A DNA stretch of 64,000 nt from Monosiga brevicollis MX1 (GCF_000002865.3 NW_001865041.1:1034008-1098007), one strand, 5' to 3'; shown: positions 1-11,132, counted from the first letter of the stretch. Program-made: numbers and translations. Notes: generated by a model not told the origin, from the letters alone.

Positions 1-441
1 CTCTTTGACCGCTCTTTGTATTGGACATTGGCTGGCTCGCTTCCCTACCGCTTGCGAGGCTGGTACAACTCACTCCGGTGTGGTTTGCTCAAACCCTGTA
101 GCGTGGCCAGCATGATGGCATTCGGCTTTGTTTCCGACTCGACCGCAGCCGACTTGGTCCCAGCTCTGCGCTCCTTTAATCCACGCTTGGTCGAACGCGT
201 CAAGATTGAGGCAATGTATGCGCACATGATGAACCGGCAGCGAGCCAGTGCTGAGTCGTACCGTCGCCAAGCCAGTTTGGAGATCCCGCCCGGCTTTGCC
301 TTTGAGAAGGTTCATTCGTTGCCCCTTGAGGCGCTTGAGCGATTGCGTGAGCACGCGCCTCGCACAATTGGAGATGCCGCACAAATTCAGGGCATTACCC
401 CCGACGCCCTCGCTCGGCTAGTGCGTGCTCTGCAATCCTAG
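1..441 (+). CDS. MTO1: MTO1/GidA tRNA-modifying enzyme, C-terminal end (partial)
   Basis: Only the 3' end of the gene is in the window. The readable C-terminal part (from about position 120) matches the helical tail of MnmG/GidA/MTO1, the FAD enzyme that with MSS1/MnmE makes the 5-carboxymethyl- or taurinomethyl-uridine wobble modification on mitochondrial tRNAs. Visible hallmarks are VKIEAMYAHMMNRQ (family: IEIKYxGYIxRQ), the LPLEALERLREHAPRTIGDAAQ segment broken by family-typical residues, and GITPDALARLV just before the stop (family: SGVTPAALSLLL). The first ~100 bases of the open frame may be intron, since AG acceptors occur near 109, 119 and 160. The family assignment is firm; the exon start is not resolved. 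Confidence 0.85.
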   Translation, partial: LFDRSLYWTLAGSLPYRLRGWYNSLRCGLLKPCSVASMMAFGFVSDSTAADLVPALRSFNPRLVERVKIEAMYAHMMNRQRASAESYRRQASLEIPPGFAFEKVHSLPLEALERLREHAPRTIGDAAQIQGITPDALARLVRALQS

Positions 442-1418
442 ATAATCCCATTCTGCTCGACTCACACGTGTGTCGCATAGTGTCTTGTGGCCATTCTGAA
501 AATCGATTTTGACTCTTGCATGAAAAAAAACTGTCAGTCTCCAGCACGACATACGCTAACAAAATCACGACGCTGAGTCATGACTTGGAGTCACTGAATA
601 ACCAACTTTAGCCAATTTGGTTTCGGGAAGTGACACGACCAAATTTTAGTTTTGCTTGAATGTTTGTGCAAGCTCAAATCAGAAACAAGAGAAAAAGCCC
701 CCTGGTGATGCCAGCAATGTGAGCTGCAGATTGGCCACTCGCGTGAAAAAACGAGACCTTGTTGGCCACGAGACACATGACGTTTGAGAACAGGAAAGAA
801 AATAACAAAAAAATTCCAATACATGTAAATCATCGAAAAAAAAAAAAAAAAAAATCATGTCCGGACCTTGGATCTGCAATCTCAAGTCAAATTCGATCCC
901 AGATAGTCGTGGCGGTATGTTAACCAAAGACGCACTTGGCAATGCTTTGGCGTATTATACAATGTCATGTTAGACCCGATCGATTGTTAAACAGTCAAAA
1001 TTTCCCACTACTGTCAAAGGCAAGGCTCGCGCCGTGTCACTGGCCAGCAATGGCACGAGGTGAGCCATCCCTTGACGGGATGGACACCAAACAAAAGTCC
1101 GCAAGCGACCACGGTGCGCGCGTGGGACAAGCGAAGAATTCAATAGGAGTGCAAGTCAAGTACCGCTCACAACATCAGGCGCAGTCTGCTGACAACTGCA
1201 ACTAGCATTGTCATGCTAGTCAAACGGATGTGATTTACTCAGGTTGGCTCGTTGTTGAGCTAGAACCAGATCTAGAGGCACTGCCCCGGAGGGCTGGTGG
1301 GTGCTCACGCTATGTGCCTTGGAGCGCGGATTTCGTTGACCAGTTGATGCCTCGTAGCCACCTTCACCCAATCCTATGTCAGAGGGCGACGATTGAGCAT
1401 CAATCTAACACAAAGACA
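442..1418. other. Intergenic stretch with A19 tract
   Basis: Roughly 1 kb without a convincing gene. It holds an A19 run at 836-854. Short open frames here have no family resemblance and no consistent splice sites. It should contain the 3' UTRs of the two convergent genes on either side (MTO1 and the I-BAR gene). Confidence 0.5.
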
Positions 1419-3131
1419 TCATACGGCGCCTTTCCACGCCCCTTCAAGTCGTGATCGCTTTTGTGCGTACGTGCATGCACACGCGAAGGGAAGAAGGGGC
1501 GAGAGGAAGGGAGAGAGGGGTGGCGCAAAGATTGCAAGTGCCGAATTGAGTTGAGCTGTTGTTGGTTCAAAAGCATCGAGCCTACCTTCCTGTGGCGCTC
1601 CGGGCGGCAGGAGCTTGGCTTGGTACTCTTGAGTCAAGGGAGATGGGTGGACACGAGGGTTGTTGGCACCGATGGGAGTCACCTCATACATCAGCCCGTT
1701 GCTTCCATGTTGTCCAATCTGATGGGCGAAATGCAAGGATAAGCACTTCTGATGAATGCGCCAGGAAATCAATACAGAAGCGGCGGTGGCGGACCAACAA
1801 ACCAGCTGTTCAGAAGAGGGCGGTAGTTCGTCTGCGTGGGCGGTCAGTGCGATGGCCTCGCTGCAAGGTGGACAGAGCGAATGCACGAGTGACCAATGCA
1901 TTGCTTCTAGACGCAGCTTGGATTGAGGCACCACGGGCGCAGCAACACCAGGTCCAGACGCACCTGAGCAAGCGCATTAGATCTTCACTTTGACGAAAAT
2001 CGAGATCAAACACTGAACACCAATTGTCCACGAGGTAGGCGTAGCGCCGCCGCTCTTCAATGAGAATGTCACGCAATGTTGCTTGGTGAAAGGCTTCCAG
2101 GGTTCGTGCGCGATGGGTGTGAATTTCAGTGGCCTGATCAAGACCCGATTGCTCCTTGTCTGTGCCACGCTTGCGCACACTCTTTTGAGCCTTAATCGTG
2201 GACTGTCCAGCTCTCTTGAGGTCAGAGCGCAGCTGTTTGGCACCGTTTTTAAAATCCTCTTCCATTTTGGGCAGTTTCTTAGCCTCCGATTTGAGTCGCT
2301 TTTGCAGGGGCAAGATCAATTGGGAATTGAGCTTGCCCGCTTGCGCTTCACGACTGGCGACAATCTACCACAGGCCCAGAGAAGTGAGTGCTGATCTGAG
2401 CTATGAACTCATTCTTACAGAGACGAAGTGAGAGACACGCCACGACAACCTTACAGAGTGGTGTTGTGTAACAAGTTTCTGCATGACTTGTCCAAGCTCT
2501 TGTGTGGCGCCCCGCGCTCGCGAGGCCGACACGGCAACCTGCACCCAACATTGGTCAAGGTGAATGGCAGTCTAGCATAGCACAGCAAGTTGGGCCAACA
2601 TGAACGGAGAGGAGATGGCCAAAAGCGCATCGCACCTTGCTCAGTGAGTCGATAAAGGTGAGGGCAGCCATGTTAGCTTGAACCATGGCAGCCTGATACT
2701 TTGTTGCCGCCTGCAAAGTCAACGTGGCAAAAACGTGTGGGGTGAGCTGAGGTGAGGCAAGCCCAAAAGATCTCAGATCAAGGAAAAACATAGCCACCCC
2801 AGGCCTGGCTCACTCGCATGAGTCGGTGCAGCTGCCTGCTGCTGGTGACAACTGGCCTTACCTTTTGTAGATCATCGAGCACAGGTGTGCCCACCTTGAG
2901 GTTGGCAAAAGTCTATGCAGACCGAGCAACAGGTTCCACCGGTAGGAGAAGGGTAGCGGGCGGGGACGGTGTTCAGAAAGAAGAGCAGGCATGCATGCAA
3001 CCGAGGCGATCGCAAAGATGTGAGCTATCGGTATCGTCTACTCCAATAAGGTGGTGCAACATGCCAACCTGTTCAATCAAAGCTTGGAGGCTGTCAGAAG
3101 CCACAACATGGGCGTGCGCTGGATCTGCCAT
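1419..3131 (-). CDS. I-BAR (IMD) domain protein, MIM/MTSS1 type
   Basis: Multi-exon gene whose first ~250 residues form an IRSp53/MIM homology domain, a dimeric inverse-BAR fold that binds PI(4,5)P2 membranes and bends them outward into filopodia. Reading from the ATG at 3131, exons give in order: SDSLQALIEQ; GTPVLDDLQK (ends near 2864); AATKYQAAMVQANMAALTFI (exon 2636-2710); RARGATQELGQVMQKLVTQH; then a long exon (to about 1975) with basic helices, LIEERRRYAYLVDNWC (MIM/IRSp53: EERxRFCxxV), and finally EAIALTAHADELPPSSEQL, matching MIM LTAEPHKLPPASEQV. A following exon, GLMYEVTPIGANNPRVHPS (about 1595-1715), is outside the domain. The 3' end is uncertain: a GTAGGC donor near 1590 may lead to exons I could not find, or the frame runs to a stop at 1419. 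No SH3 or WH2 was seen. Confidence 0.82.
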
Positions 3132-3779
3132 GGCGCCAAGAGTATGCTGCGGTCTGGAGGTGGATCAAGGGGGGCGGACGTGAATGGAATGTGAGTGGAA
3201 GGCTTCGCCTCTGCGCGCGGGAAGATGAAAGATGAGCATCCACACCAACATGCTGTCGTCTCTCAATAGTCCCACGCCTCATGGACTCTGCCCTGAGTCC
3301 CCGTTCATCGGCTTTGCTGCACTGAAGCCCCTTGCAACCCAGGCCATCATCGCCGCGCTCACCAGTAATCTTATCCGCTCGCCGTGCAAACAACAACAAC
3401 TGCCACCGCTTGTGGCGCAATGCCTCCGATAAAAGAATCTCACTGAGTTCGTCCCCACGATTTCCACCAGATACGCTCACTGCATTCGTCGTTGACATTT
3501 GCTTCGTGCACTCCAAAAGTTTTTTTTTTTTTTTTCGGGCCAGCAACTTGAGCCACTGTCCGATCCAGCAGCATCGGGAAAGGCGCAGCCGCTGACGCTT
3601 CTCTCCATCCGACCACCGAGGTTTCAGCCTCGAAGGCAAGGCTAATTCTTCCTTCATCCCGCGCGTAGCGGAAGCAAAACCGTTGCGTTTCTCGCATACG
3701 GCAAGACCATGTTTGACGACGCCCCTTCAGGTTCGCTATATCGGAGGACGTGCTCACAGGAGGAAGAGACATTGACGGG
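3132..3779. other. Divergent spacer between I-BAR and COMMD genes
   Basis: About 650 bp between head-to-head start codons. It contains a T-run near 3520-3534 and short open frames in several phases without family resemblance. It presumably carries both promoters and 5' leaders. Confidence 0.5.
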
Positions 3780-4797
3780 ATGTATCAAGGGGGCTCATTG
3801 TTGCTTCAATGTTCTGGGCGCGCTGTATCAGGCTTTCTTCAGGGCTTGACCCTTTCTCGACATTTGTCCCAGGAAGTCTTGGCTCTCCTCGTGAGTGGAT
3901 CGTCCGCCCCCGCCCGCGTCCGCGCCCGCGTCCTGGTAACTTTGCCTGTCGTTTGTAGGCCGGTGCTGTGCTCGCAAAACAGAGCGATCCCACGCAATCG
4001 ATCGACTTTCCTGGTCTCTTGCGGGTACGTGAATTGGGTGATCGAGGACACCTCCGTTTCACCTCCGTTTCACCACGACCTTTGCCTCGTCCCCACTGCT
4101 TCCCTGCCTTGTGTTGTTTGGGAGAGGAGGACAATGGGGCGTTGAGTGCATTGGATTCGTGTTTTAATGATGGTGCCAATCAACAGAAACAATGCGAACC
4201 TGACACAACTTTGGCCAATCTACAATCAACGGCCAATGCTCTGGACTACGTCTTTCGGTGTGTCGTCCGGTCCCTTCTTGTGCGCACACCACGCCGATGA
4301 GTCTCATGTCGTAGGCTCTCATCATTTGTTGGTGTCTTGGGAATACAGCTGTGCCGAGCGAGCCCACTGCAGCACAGATGAGCTGGCTGCAGCCCTCAAA
4401 CAGCTTGGTGCATCTGTGTGTGACTCGTCGACCATCAAAGTCATCAAGCACATCTGGAATACCCGCGACGCAAGCCCATCGAGCTTGGCGACTGCTCAAA
4501 CAGACATTGGGGTAGCGCAGGTGAGGCCCACATGCGCGCGCTGTATGGCATTGAGATGTAGTTGTGCGGGCTTGCTCATGGACCGGACGCTGGTGGGTCA
4601 CACAGCTGGTCGACTGGGATTTTCATGTTGGCATGACCGTGCAATCACGATATGTGAGCAACCAAGCTCGGCCTTTTGTCACAGCGCACCTGCGCACCAG
4701 CCAGAATCAGCCCGTGAGCGTGGAATTGTCGGTAGCACAGTTCAAAGAGCTCCTTGCATCGGTGCGCGATGTGCGCCAGGCCATGCGCATGTCATAG
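3780..4797 (+). CDS. COMM-domain (COMMD) protein
   Basis: Five exons (3780-3890, 3959-4024, 4187-4257, 4349-4520, 4606-4797) join in frame to a 203-residue protein, the usual COMMD length. The N-terminal helical part contains CSTDELAAALKQLGAS, which resembles the HN-domain helix LxxELQQLGLP. The last exon is a COMM domain: LVDWDFHVGMTVQSRYVSN (COMMD6: LVDFQWKLGMAVSS) followed by VELSVAQFKELLASVRDVRQ. COMMD proteins form the Commander complex with CCDC22/CCDC93 and retriever subunits for endosomal recycling. The closest remembered matches are COMMD6/7/8, but I cannot choose the paralogue. The ATG at 3780 is the first in frame; an upstream GTG frame is not used. Confidence 0.85.
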
Positions 4798-5037
4798 CGG
4801 CCCCCACTAGAAATTTTCCCCAGCTGTCTGAAAAATCCTCGTGCCCTTTGATGTCTTTTGTGTGAGTTGTTCCTGGCTCAAAGCCCCAACATCGTTGGCC
4901 ATTGCCACTTGAATTGAGCTTGATGCGAGGCAGGTGATATTGTGCGAGGATAGGCGTGGTGGGCACAGGGCGAGGGGACAGGAAAGCAAGCCAAGGGCAG
5001 CTAGCGACAACCCAAGTGGCCTGCAGCTTTTGCTGCT

Positions 5038-6325
5038 CTACTTTTGGGCCCAAAAGTACCACGCAGCCACGGACAGGGCAGCGCCCGTCAAGGCGACGAC
5101 GGCCGGGTAGGACAATGTGGGCAGTAGCGTTTTGGGATCACTCGCCAAGCTCCCGATGACAGGAATATGGCCCGTAGGCTTGTTCAAAGTCTTGAGACAT
5201 TCGCGTGCGGCGCGCCACCCTGACTCGACCGCACCGTTCATAAAGCCGGGCCAGGTCGTAGCGACCTCAGTTCCAGCGAAGAAGAAGCTGCTCTCATATT
5301 CTGGCGCACGTAGCTGCTCCCAGCTATGAAGGTTCATGTCTCCTACAGAAAGACACGAGAAGGGGCCGGAAGGCGAGCAGAAGATGAGCTGATGAGGGAA
5401 CAAGCTGTCTCACGGCGATGCGTGCCGCTTCTTTCGAGTCAAATCCAAAGGGGCAGAGTGCACCTGGATGCATAATGTTGACGGGGCAGCCACCCGTGAA
5501 TGGTTCCTGTGACCAGTCCTTCTCCTTGTAGTCGATATAATCGCCGGCCTTGGGACCGAATACCTACAGCAACACACCAACGGGCACGGTCAAGAAGGTT
5601 CAAAGCAGGTTCTGAATAATCAAGTTTTTGATGGCCGCTCACCGCTTGTAATTGGTCGATGACAGCCGTACGGCGCTTGGCAGGAGATGTCTGGCTCCAG
5701 TGGTACGCGTCATCCCCACCTAGCAGGATACAACCACCGTTAACTTGATTTACAACACAGGTTGTGGAGGCCAGCCCAACACCCTCTCAGTTCTGGCAAG
5801 GCTTACCAATAAACATGACCAGGGCGGGGTTCTGGCCGTCCTCGCTCGTGGCATCCATAGCTATGCAGATGGGCCCAGCACAGCTGCAGAGCTAGGGGGG
5901 GAAAGGAATGCAGCAGTTGGGTTTGAGAAAGAAGAAAAGAAAAAGGCGCAAGCATGAGTTGTTGTGGGCCGGCGCAAGTGGCATGGAGAGATGAAATGGC
6001 CATCAAATCGAACCTGTCCACTCAAGCCGTCAGCTCGCCAGAAGGCAGTGGTGTAGGACACAAGGATCTTTGTCAGATGAGCTATCCAATAGCAGAGGCA
6101 AGGTGCAGGGGCGTAGGTCCAAGTGAATTGTGTCACTTGCACACGCCTTGAATGGGCGATTCAGTTGACACTGACCCATAGTCAGATGCTCGTATGCGCG
6201 GCGGCGCCACAGGGGCAGTGCGGGCTCCAAAACAATGTGGCGCAGTTGAGACGGAGGTACGGCCATGATGATACGCCTATTGCGCGCCACGAGTCCCACC
6301 ACATCAAACTTGGCTAGGCGATCTA

Positions 6326-6388
<63 letters not shown>

Positions 6389-7829
6389 ACGCTGAAGTTG
6401 GGGTTTTGTTTGTTCAAACATACTTGGCCACGGTCATTTGATCCTGTCCGTGAACCACACGGTAGGTATCATTGACACGCTCGACCTTCCAGACAGGCTC
6501 TTGCAGGGCAATGCAATCTTCAGGCAGTGTGGCTGCCAATGCATTGTACAGAGACTGGGCACCACCTGTAGGACAAAAAATCAAAACAACACCACAAATC
6601 AGAGAATAGGTGAGGTGGGTACACAGGCAGCATCATGGTGCATAATTTCAAGGCAAAAAGAGCTGGGCAAACAAGGATGGACTTGTTCTCGGTCAAGCCT
6701 TCGGTCCAAGCTACGAACCAGTCATGCGGTACTCTTGACCACCGCCGTCCACATTGAGCAGATTCTCAAAGCATCCCGCCGCCCGGGAGTAGTGAAGTAC
6801 GTAGAGGAAAGACACCTCGTGCGGATCGGCTCCAAAACAGCACTGCCGACACATTAAAGTCAAGGGGTGATGTTGATGAAGACACGCGAGGTCGGGAAGG
6901 CGTGCAGGGAGCGGTAGCCATACCCGGCAGATGGCAGTCATGATCTCGCGCACAAATCGGTTTGAAGTTTTGTTGGACAGCGCGTCCCATAGGCTTTGGT
7001 GATCCAGATCAGCTGCATGGGGGTGCTGCGGGATCAACGGTTTGAGGCCGAACAACAACAATTAGTCACGTTGCTTGAAGCAGAAGTCTCCACGCGTTGT
7101 GTACGCTTGTTGTCGAGCAATTTGGTCGCGGTACGTACTGAAGCTGGGTGAGAGGGGCTCACGGTCATGACCAGGCGCTCCATCCAACTGAGCAGAAAGC
7201 CCAGGTTGAGGGCGGTGGCAAGGCCGACGGACAGGGGAACGGTCCCCGTGTAAGCGTAGCGCTTGGGCTCGCTTGATTGTATGATGTGTTGGCCTTGGTT
7301 GTACTGGGGGTAGATGGTAACGCCCAGCTCCTTGAGCAGGTGTGTGACGTGTGGCTGAACGTGAGGAGATACCCATTGGCCGCCCATGTCGACGTAGTAA
7401 GGGCCGGTGGCCATCTGCATGCTCTCGGTCAGGGTGCGTCCGCCAATGCGATCCTTCGCCTCGAGCACCTTGACGCGCACGCCGGCTTCGTGGAGGGCTC
7501 GTGCTGCCGTTAGACCAGAAATGCCGGCACCCACGACGAGCACGTCCGTTTCCGTGATGCCCTGCGTCAGTGCGGCAAGCAGCGTGAGTGTTCAGGGCGA
7601 TATTATGGTGCGTCAGGTGCGATCTTACAGCGGCCATGGCGTTGGAATCTTCCAAGGGAGGGGTGGCAGCGCCTCCGTGACTACCAGTGCTGCTATGGTC
7701 ACTCTGATTGTTGTTGCTCAGGGTGCGCTGCGCTGTTGCGATCTCGTGTAGGGGATTGCGTCGATGCACCACCTCCCCACTCCCAGGCAACACAACACTG
7801 GATCCATCAGCTCGAAACACCGCGCTCAT
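5038..7829 (-). CDS. Monoamine-oxidase-like flavin amine oxidase with C-terminal anchor
   Basis: About eleven exons encode an FAD amine oxidase. Exon 1 (7629-7829) is a Ser/Thr-rich N-terminus. Exon 2 (7163-7561) has the dinucleotide-binding motif [20 protein letters not shown] and GGRTL, then MGGQWV. Later exons give [32 protein letters not shown] and [20 protein letters not shown], the C-terminal FAD contact. The GGC sits where MAO-A/B have SGGC, whose Cys carries the covalent flavin. The last ~25 residues ([20 protein letters not shown]) are a hydrophobic tail anchor like that placing MAO in the outer mitochondrial membrane. Expected reaction: oxidative deamination of amines to aldehyde, NH3 and H2O2. 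A 60-bp TG repeat lies in one intron. Head-to-head with the next gene across 96 bp. Confidence 0.92.
6328..6387. repeat. (TG)30 microsatellite in amine oxidase intron
   Basis: Uninterrupted TG dinucleotide run inside an intron of the amine oxidase gene, between the exon ending in MTVAK and the exon beginning KFDVVGL. Confidence 0.97.
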
Positions 7830-7870
7830 GATGACACACCACAAAATGATGACAACGGCTGGAAGCTGAC

Positions 7871-7882
7871 TTGTCAGACAAA
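7871..7882. promoter_or_regulatory. TTGTCAGACAA palindrome in 96-bp divergent promoter
   Basis: TTGTCAGACAAA lies almost exactly midway between the start codons of the amine oxidase (7829, minus) and the secreted orphan (7926, plus). The element is symmetrical apart from its central base, so it could serve both directions. The same 11-mer recurs at three other intergenic places in this window. Regulatory role is inferred from position and recurrence only. Confidence 0.5.
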
Positions 7883-7893
7883 CTCTGCGCGGC

Positions 7894-7918
7894 TTTTTTT
7901 TTTTTTTTGGGGGGGGGG
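7894..7918 (+). repeat. T15-G10 homopolymer junction before a start codon
   Basis: A run of 15 T directly followed by 10 G ends one base before an ATG (7919) that is out of frame with the likely start at 7926. It falls in the probable 5' leader of the secreted orphan gene. Confidence 0.9.
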
Positions 7919-7925
7919 ATGCAAA

Positions 7926-9415
7926 ATGGCGGCGCTGGTGTGGGGTTTGCTGGGGGTGGTTTTGTTGGGGTCTGGGGCATTGGCTCAGGGTCACTCGCTG
8001 CTGACGGATCCAATGTTGGTGTCTCCGGCGCTCTATCTCACGCCAAATACAACGCAGGCACCGGTGAGTGCTGTTCTTTGGCTTCAGTCTCGTCGCGGGT
8101 TTGGTCTTGGACTCCTACTCTGTCTCGGGTTCTGTTTTGTGTGGCGTGTGCTACGTCCACTTCTAGCTCAGGTTTCGGGGCATCTGATTGTGCATGATAG
8201 ATCTTCCATCATCAGTTGTACGGTCCCTTGGGTCGCGAGCTCAATGCCACCAGCGTTTGGCACATTACTCAGTGGTCCACCTGGGCTGGTGCGTCACGAT
8301 GTCCCTCTACCCCGTGCGCCTTGGCATGCATCGGGCCATCATCAGCTCATACAACACCCTCATTGATGTTGTGGCATGGCGCACCATACCTGCCCGTCAT
8401 AGATTTGCCCGAACAGGCCGTCTATGACCAAGGGGGTCCGTGTCGGCAAGCCACGGGCGCGAATGGGGCCAGCGTTCAGTACTATGCCCAGGCACCGAGT
8501 GGTCATGTGTGTGTGTATGCGAACCACACGACAGGGCGACACACGGTGGAGCTGCGGCAGAATGGCAACCACACGACCTGTGGGGCAGAGTTTGACACCT
8601 TTTTGGGACCCTCTACGCAAGTTTATAGCGCTTACCCGCAAGGCCTGGTCAATTCGGCCCCGCTCTCAACCCTGGACCACGTCACAGCACGGCTGACCTT
8701 GAGCTTGCCCTACGTGCCCAAGGTGTACGCGCGCTGTGGCAGCTTTCCTCAATGCCGCGGCGCTGGTCAGATTGACTACGGGTAAGGCTTGCTGTTTTTT
8801 TTTTCCATCAGAAGGCGCGTGGGTCTGTCCAAGTTGTTAAGCCTTTTCATTTTTGGTTCGGCTAATTTTTGGAAGCATCAGATCCATCTATTTGGTTGAG
8901 CAAAGTAGTCTGGCTCGGGGCCGGTCCCCAATGGCGCCCTGCTTTGCTTATCGCGCTCTCTCATGGTCCATGTGTGGGTGGGACACAGCTACAGCGTTTT
9001 GGGCGTGACAATCAGCAGCAACACGTATGGACAGACGCTCTTTTATCAAGTCAACCTAGGCGACACACGAGACAACACGGGGTGCCCCACGCACGGTAGC
9101 TCCTGCTCACCTCAGGCCCAGAGTTGGTACGCCACGAGCAACCCATTTGGTGTATCAGATTCGCCCGCCAACTTTGGGGCGCCTTGTCTTCGAATGAGTC
9201 AGGCATCGCCTGGCGCAGTGCGGGTCAAGTATGAGCTCGACGTGCTGCCCAAGCTGCTCGCGGCCTTGGAACGGCCACCGGCTCACAGCAACCTGGGCAC
9301 CGATCCTGCGCATTGGTTTGTTTCAAGCATGTACATTGGCATCGGCTCCCAGGGCTCGGTCGATCAGACCATGGTCATCGAGGAGGTGGATCTTGTCACA
9401 GCCAGTCGGGCGTGA
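7926..9415 (+). CDS. Secreted or lumenal protein of unknown function
   Basis: I do not recognise the family. The ATG at 7926 opens a clear signal peptide (MAALVWGLLGVVLLGSGALA, cleavage likely after ALA). Exon 1 ends at 8063 (GTGAGT). Exon 2 starts at 8216 (LYGPLGREL) and runs to about 8782. It contains several Cys and N-glycosylation sequons (NAT, NHT twice) in a beta-rich, polar sequence. A 57-bp GT-AG stretch at about 8291-8347 is a multiple of three, so it may be intron or coding. After the donor GGGTAAGG the next exon begins near 8881 and a small further intron is needed to enter the frame that reads GVTISSNTYGQTLFYQVNLG and ends at VDLVTASRA. The content suggests an extracellular or cell-wall-type protein; no catalytic motif was seen. 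Confidence 0.65.
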
Positions 9416-9743
9416 GTGAGCGACGACAATTCATGGTTCATCTCCCGTTCCGCTTCACACACCACAGCACAGTCGCCCAAACATTTTGTATGACAATTAT
9501 GGATTGTCAGCATCAGCGAAAGACCGAGATGAGAGAGAGAGAGAGCAAGCAAACCGTGAAGCAAGCCACGTGAGACAATAGAGGGGCCCGCGCAATTCCA
9601 TCCACATCCATCGACCTCCTTCCCGACCAGACTGACTCGCTCTCAGATACGAGCCAACCCGGGGGACGCTTGCAGTTGATCAGCTTGCCGAGTGGGCTAC
9701 ATTTCAACCCGTCTTTACTTCTACACAGCACTTGACCGCTACG

Positions 9744-11132
9744 ATGGATCCGGATTCCAAGGTCATGGAAGAAATTGGCACCGTTCTGCGTGTGGACAGC
9801 ATCTCCTGTCCCTCCTGCGAGGTTAGAGCAATCGTCCGTGGGCTTTGAGCAGAGAGGAATCTCAGGTCCCAAGGGGGGTTTTTTTTGACACCACAGGCCC
9901 AAGGTTGCATTGTGCCCATGATTTCCTTGGACAGCCCTCATCCTCAAACAATTTCGGCTTGGGTGCCGCAGGATAATGGCGCCGTCTCTCGCATCATTCA
10001 GGTGACAGGCATTCAGAACTTGGATGACCAGAGCCTTTTGAAACAGGTGGGCATGGGTTTTGAAGCGAGGATAATGACTTGGCCCTTTGAAGGGTGGTGA
10101 GTGCGACGACATGACTGCATCTTTTATGTCCCGTAGTTGACGTGCGAGGCGTGCAACTTTACGCGCCTCGATAAGGTGACGCGCGAAGAGGGCTTGCCTG
10201 ATGCGGCCACCCGCTTTACCCTGAAGTTGTGCCCCGAGTCCAACTGGCAGTCACGCCGTCTTATCAAGGTCTGTTCTCTGTCGTTTTGTCTTTCACTCCA
10301 CATCGCTTCTCGCTTTGTTGTTCTCCTGCGCCACACGCAACAGTCTAGACAAACTCGCGTGCTGACCTCGTCATCTGCCGTTTGTCTTTCGCATGTGTCA
10401 CTCCAAAACCAAAAAAAATGGGCACGTTGCATCACTCCTCATGGCTTGACATACATTAGTCTCTGGGGGCCAGCTTTTCCATCCCGGAAATTGGATTGGA
10501 ATCTGCCAAGACGGAGCAAGGTGGTGCTGCCATCACGGTGCTGGAGCTACTGCAAGCGACCAAGGCCGAGGTTGGTGCGCCCTCCCCTTGCTTCGAGGGA
10601 GATGGCAGCAAGAGCACGAGTTGTTGGATTCATTTCTTCTTCTTTTTTTTTTCTTTTCTTTTCGGTCATCTGGTGGTTGACGAATGGCGTTGTCGTGGTT
10701 GCAGGTGACCAACAGCCCGGCTTTTCAGCAGTTGGATCAGGCCGAGGGCATGGTGAAGTTGATGGAGTTTGTGCAGCAGTTGGATGAGGTGCGTTCATCC
10801 TGCACCTGGTTCTGTTGAAACGCATCTAGATGGCCTAGTGTAGCAACTTGGGCTTTTGCTTATCAGCGGTTCCTTCCGTGCCATCTAGGTCATTGAAGGT
10901 ACGATGGACGCAACCCTGGTTTTGGAGGACACTCAGGACAAGATGGCGTTCATCGAGGTGCGTGATTATGGCTTTAACGAGGGGTTAAGGTATTTTTTTT
11001 TTTTTTGTCTGGTGAGACGCGAGCTGTGTGGGTCAACTCATCCTTTTGCAAAATCGTCCGTTTGTGTTGCTTGTGGCACAGCATGTTGGCCAGGAGCGCG
11101 AAAGTGATCAGCATCTTGTCGTTGAGGCCTAA
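9744..11132 (+). CDS. ZPR1-family zinc-finger protein, single module
   Basis: Seven exons (9744-9821, 9897-10046, 10137-10268, 10460-10570, 10705-10788, 10889-10957, 11082-11132) join in frame to 224 residues. The zinc site is CPSC (residue 22) and CEAC (residue 79); the loop between is longer than in canonical ZPR1. The following part resembles the ZPR1 alpha-beta domain: RRLIKSLGASFSIPEIGLE (family: RxVVKSxxAxxxIPEIxLE), then GGAAITVLELL (family: GxLTTVEGLL) and DATLVLEDTQDKMAFIE (family: FTLIIDDPxGNSFV). ZPR1 binds eEF1A and acts as its folding chaperone. Usual eukaryotic ZPR1 has two tandem modules of about 450 residues; this has one, as in archaeal homologues. Family call is good, orthology is not claimed. 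Confidence 0.7.
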
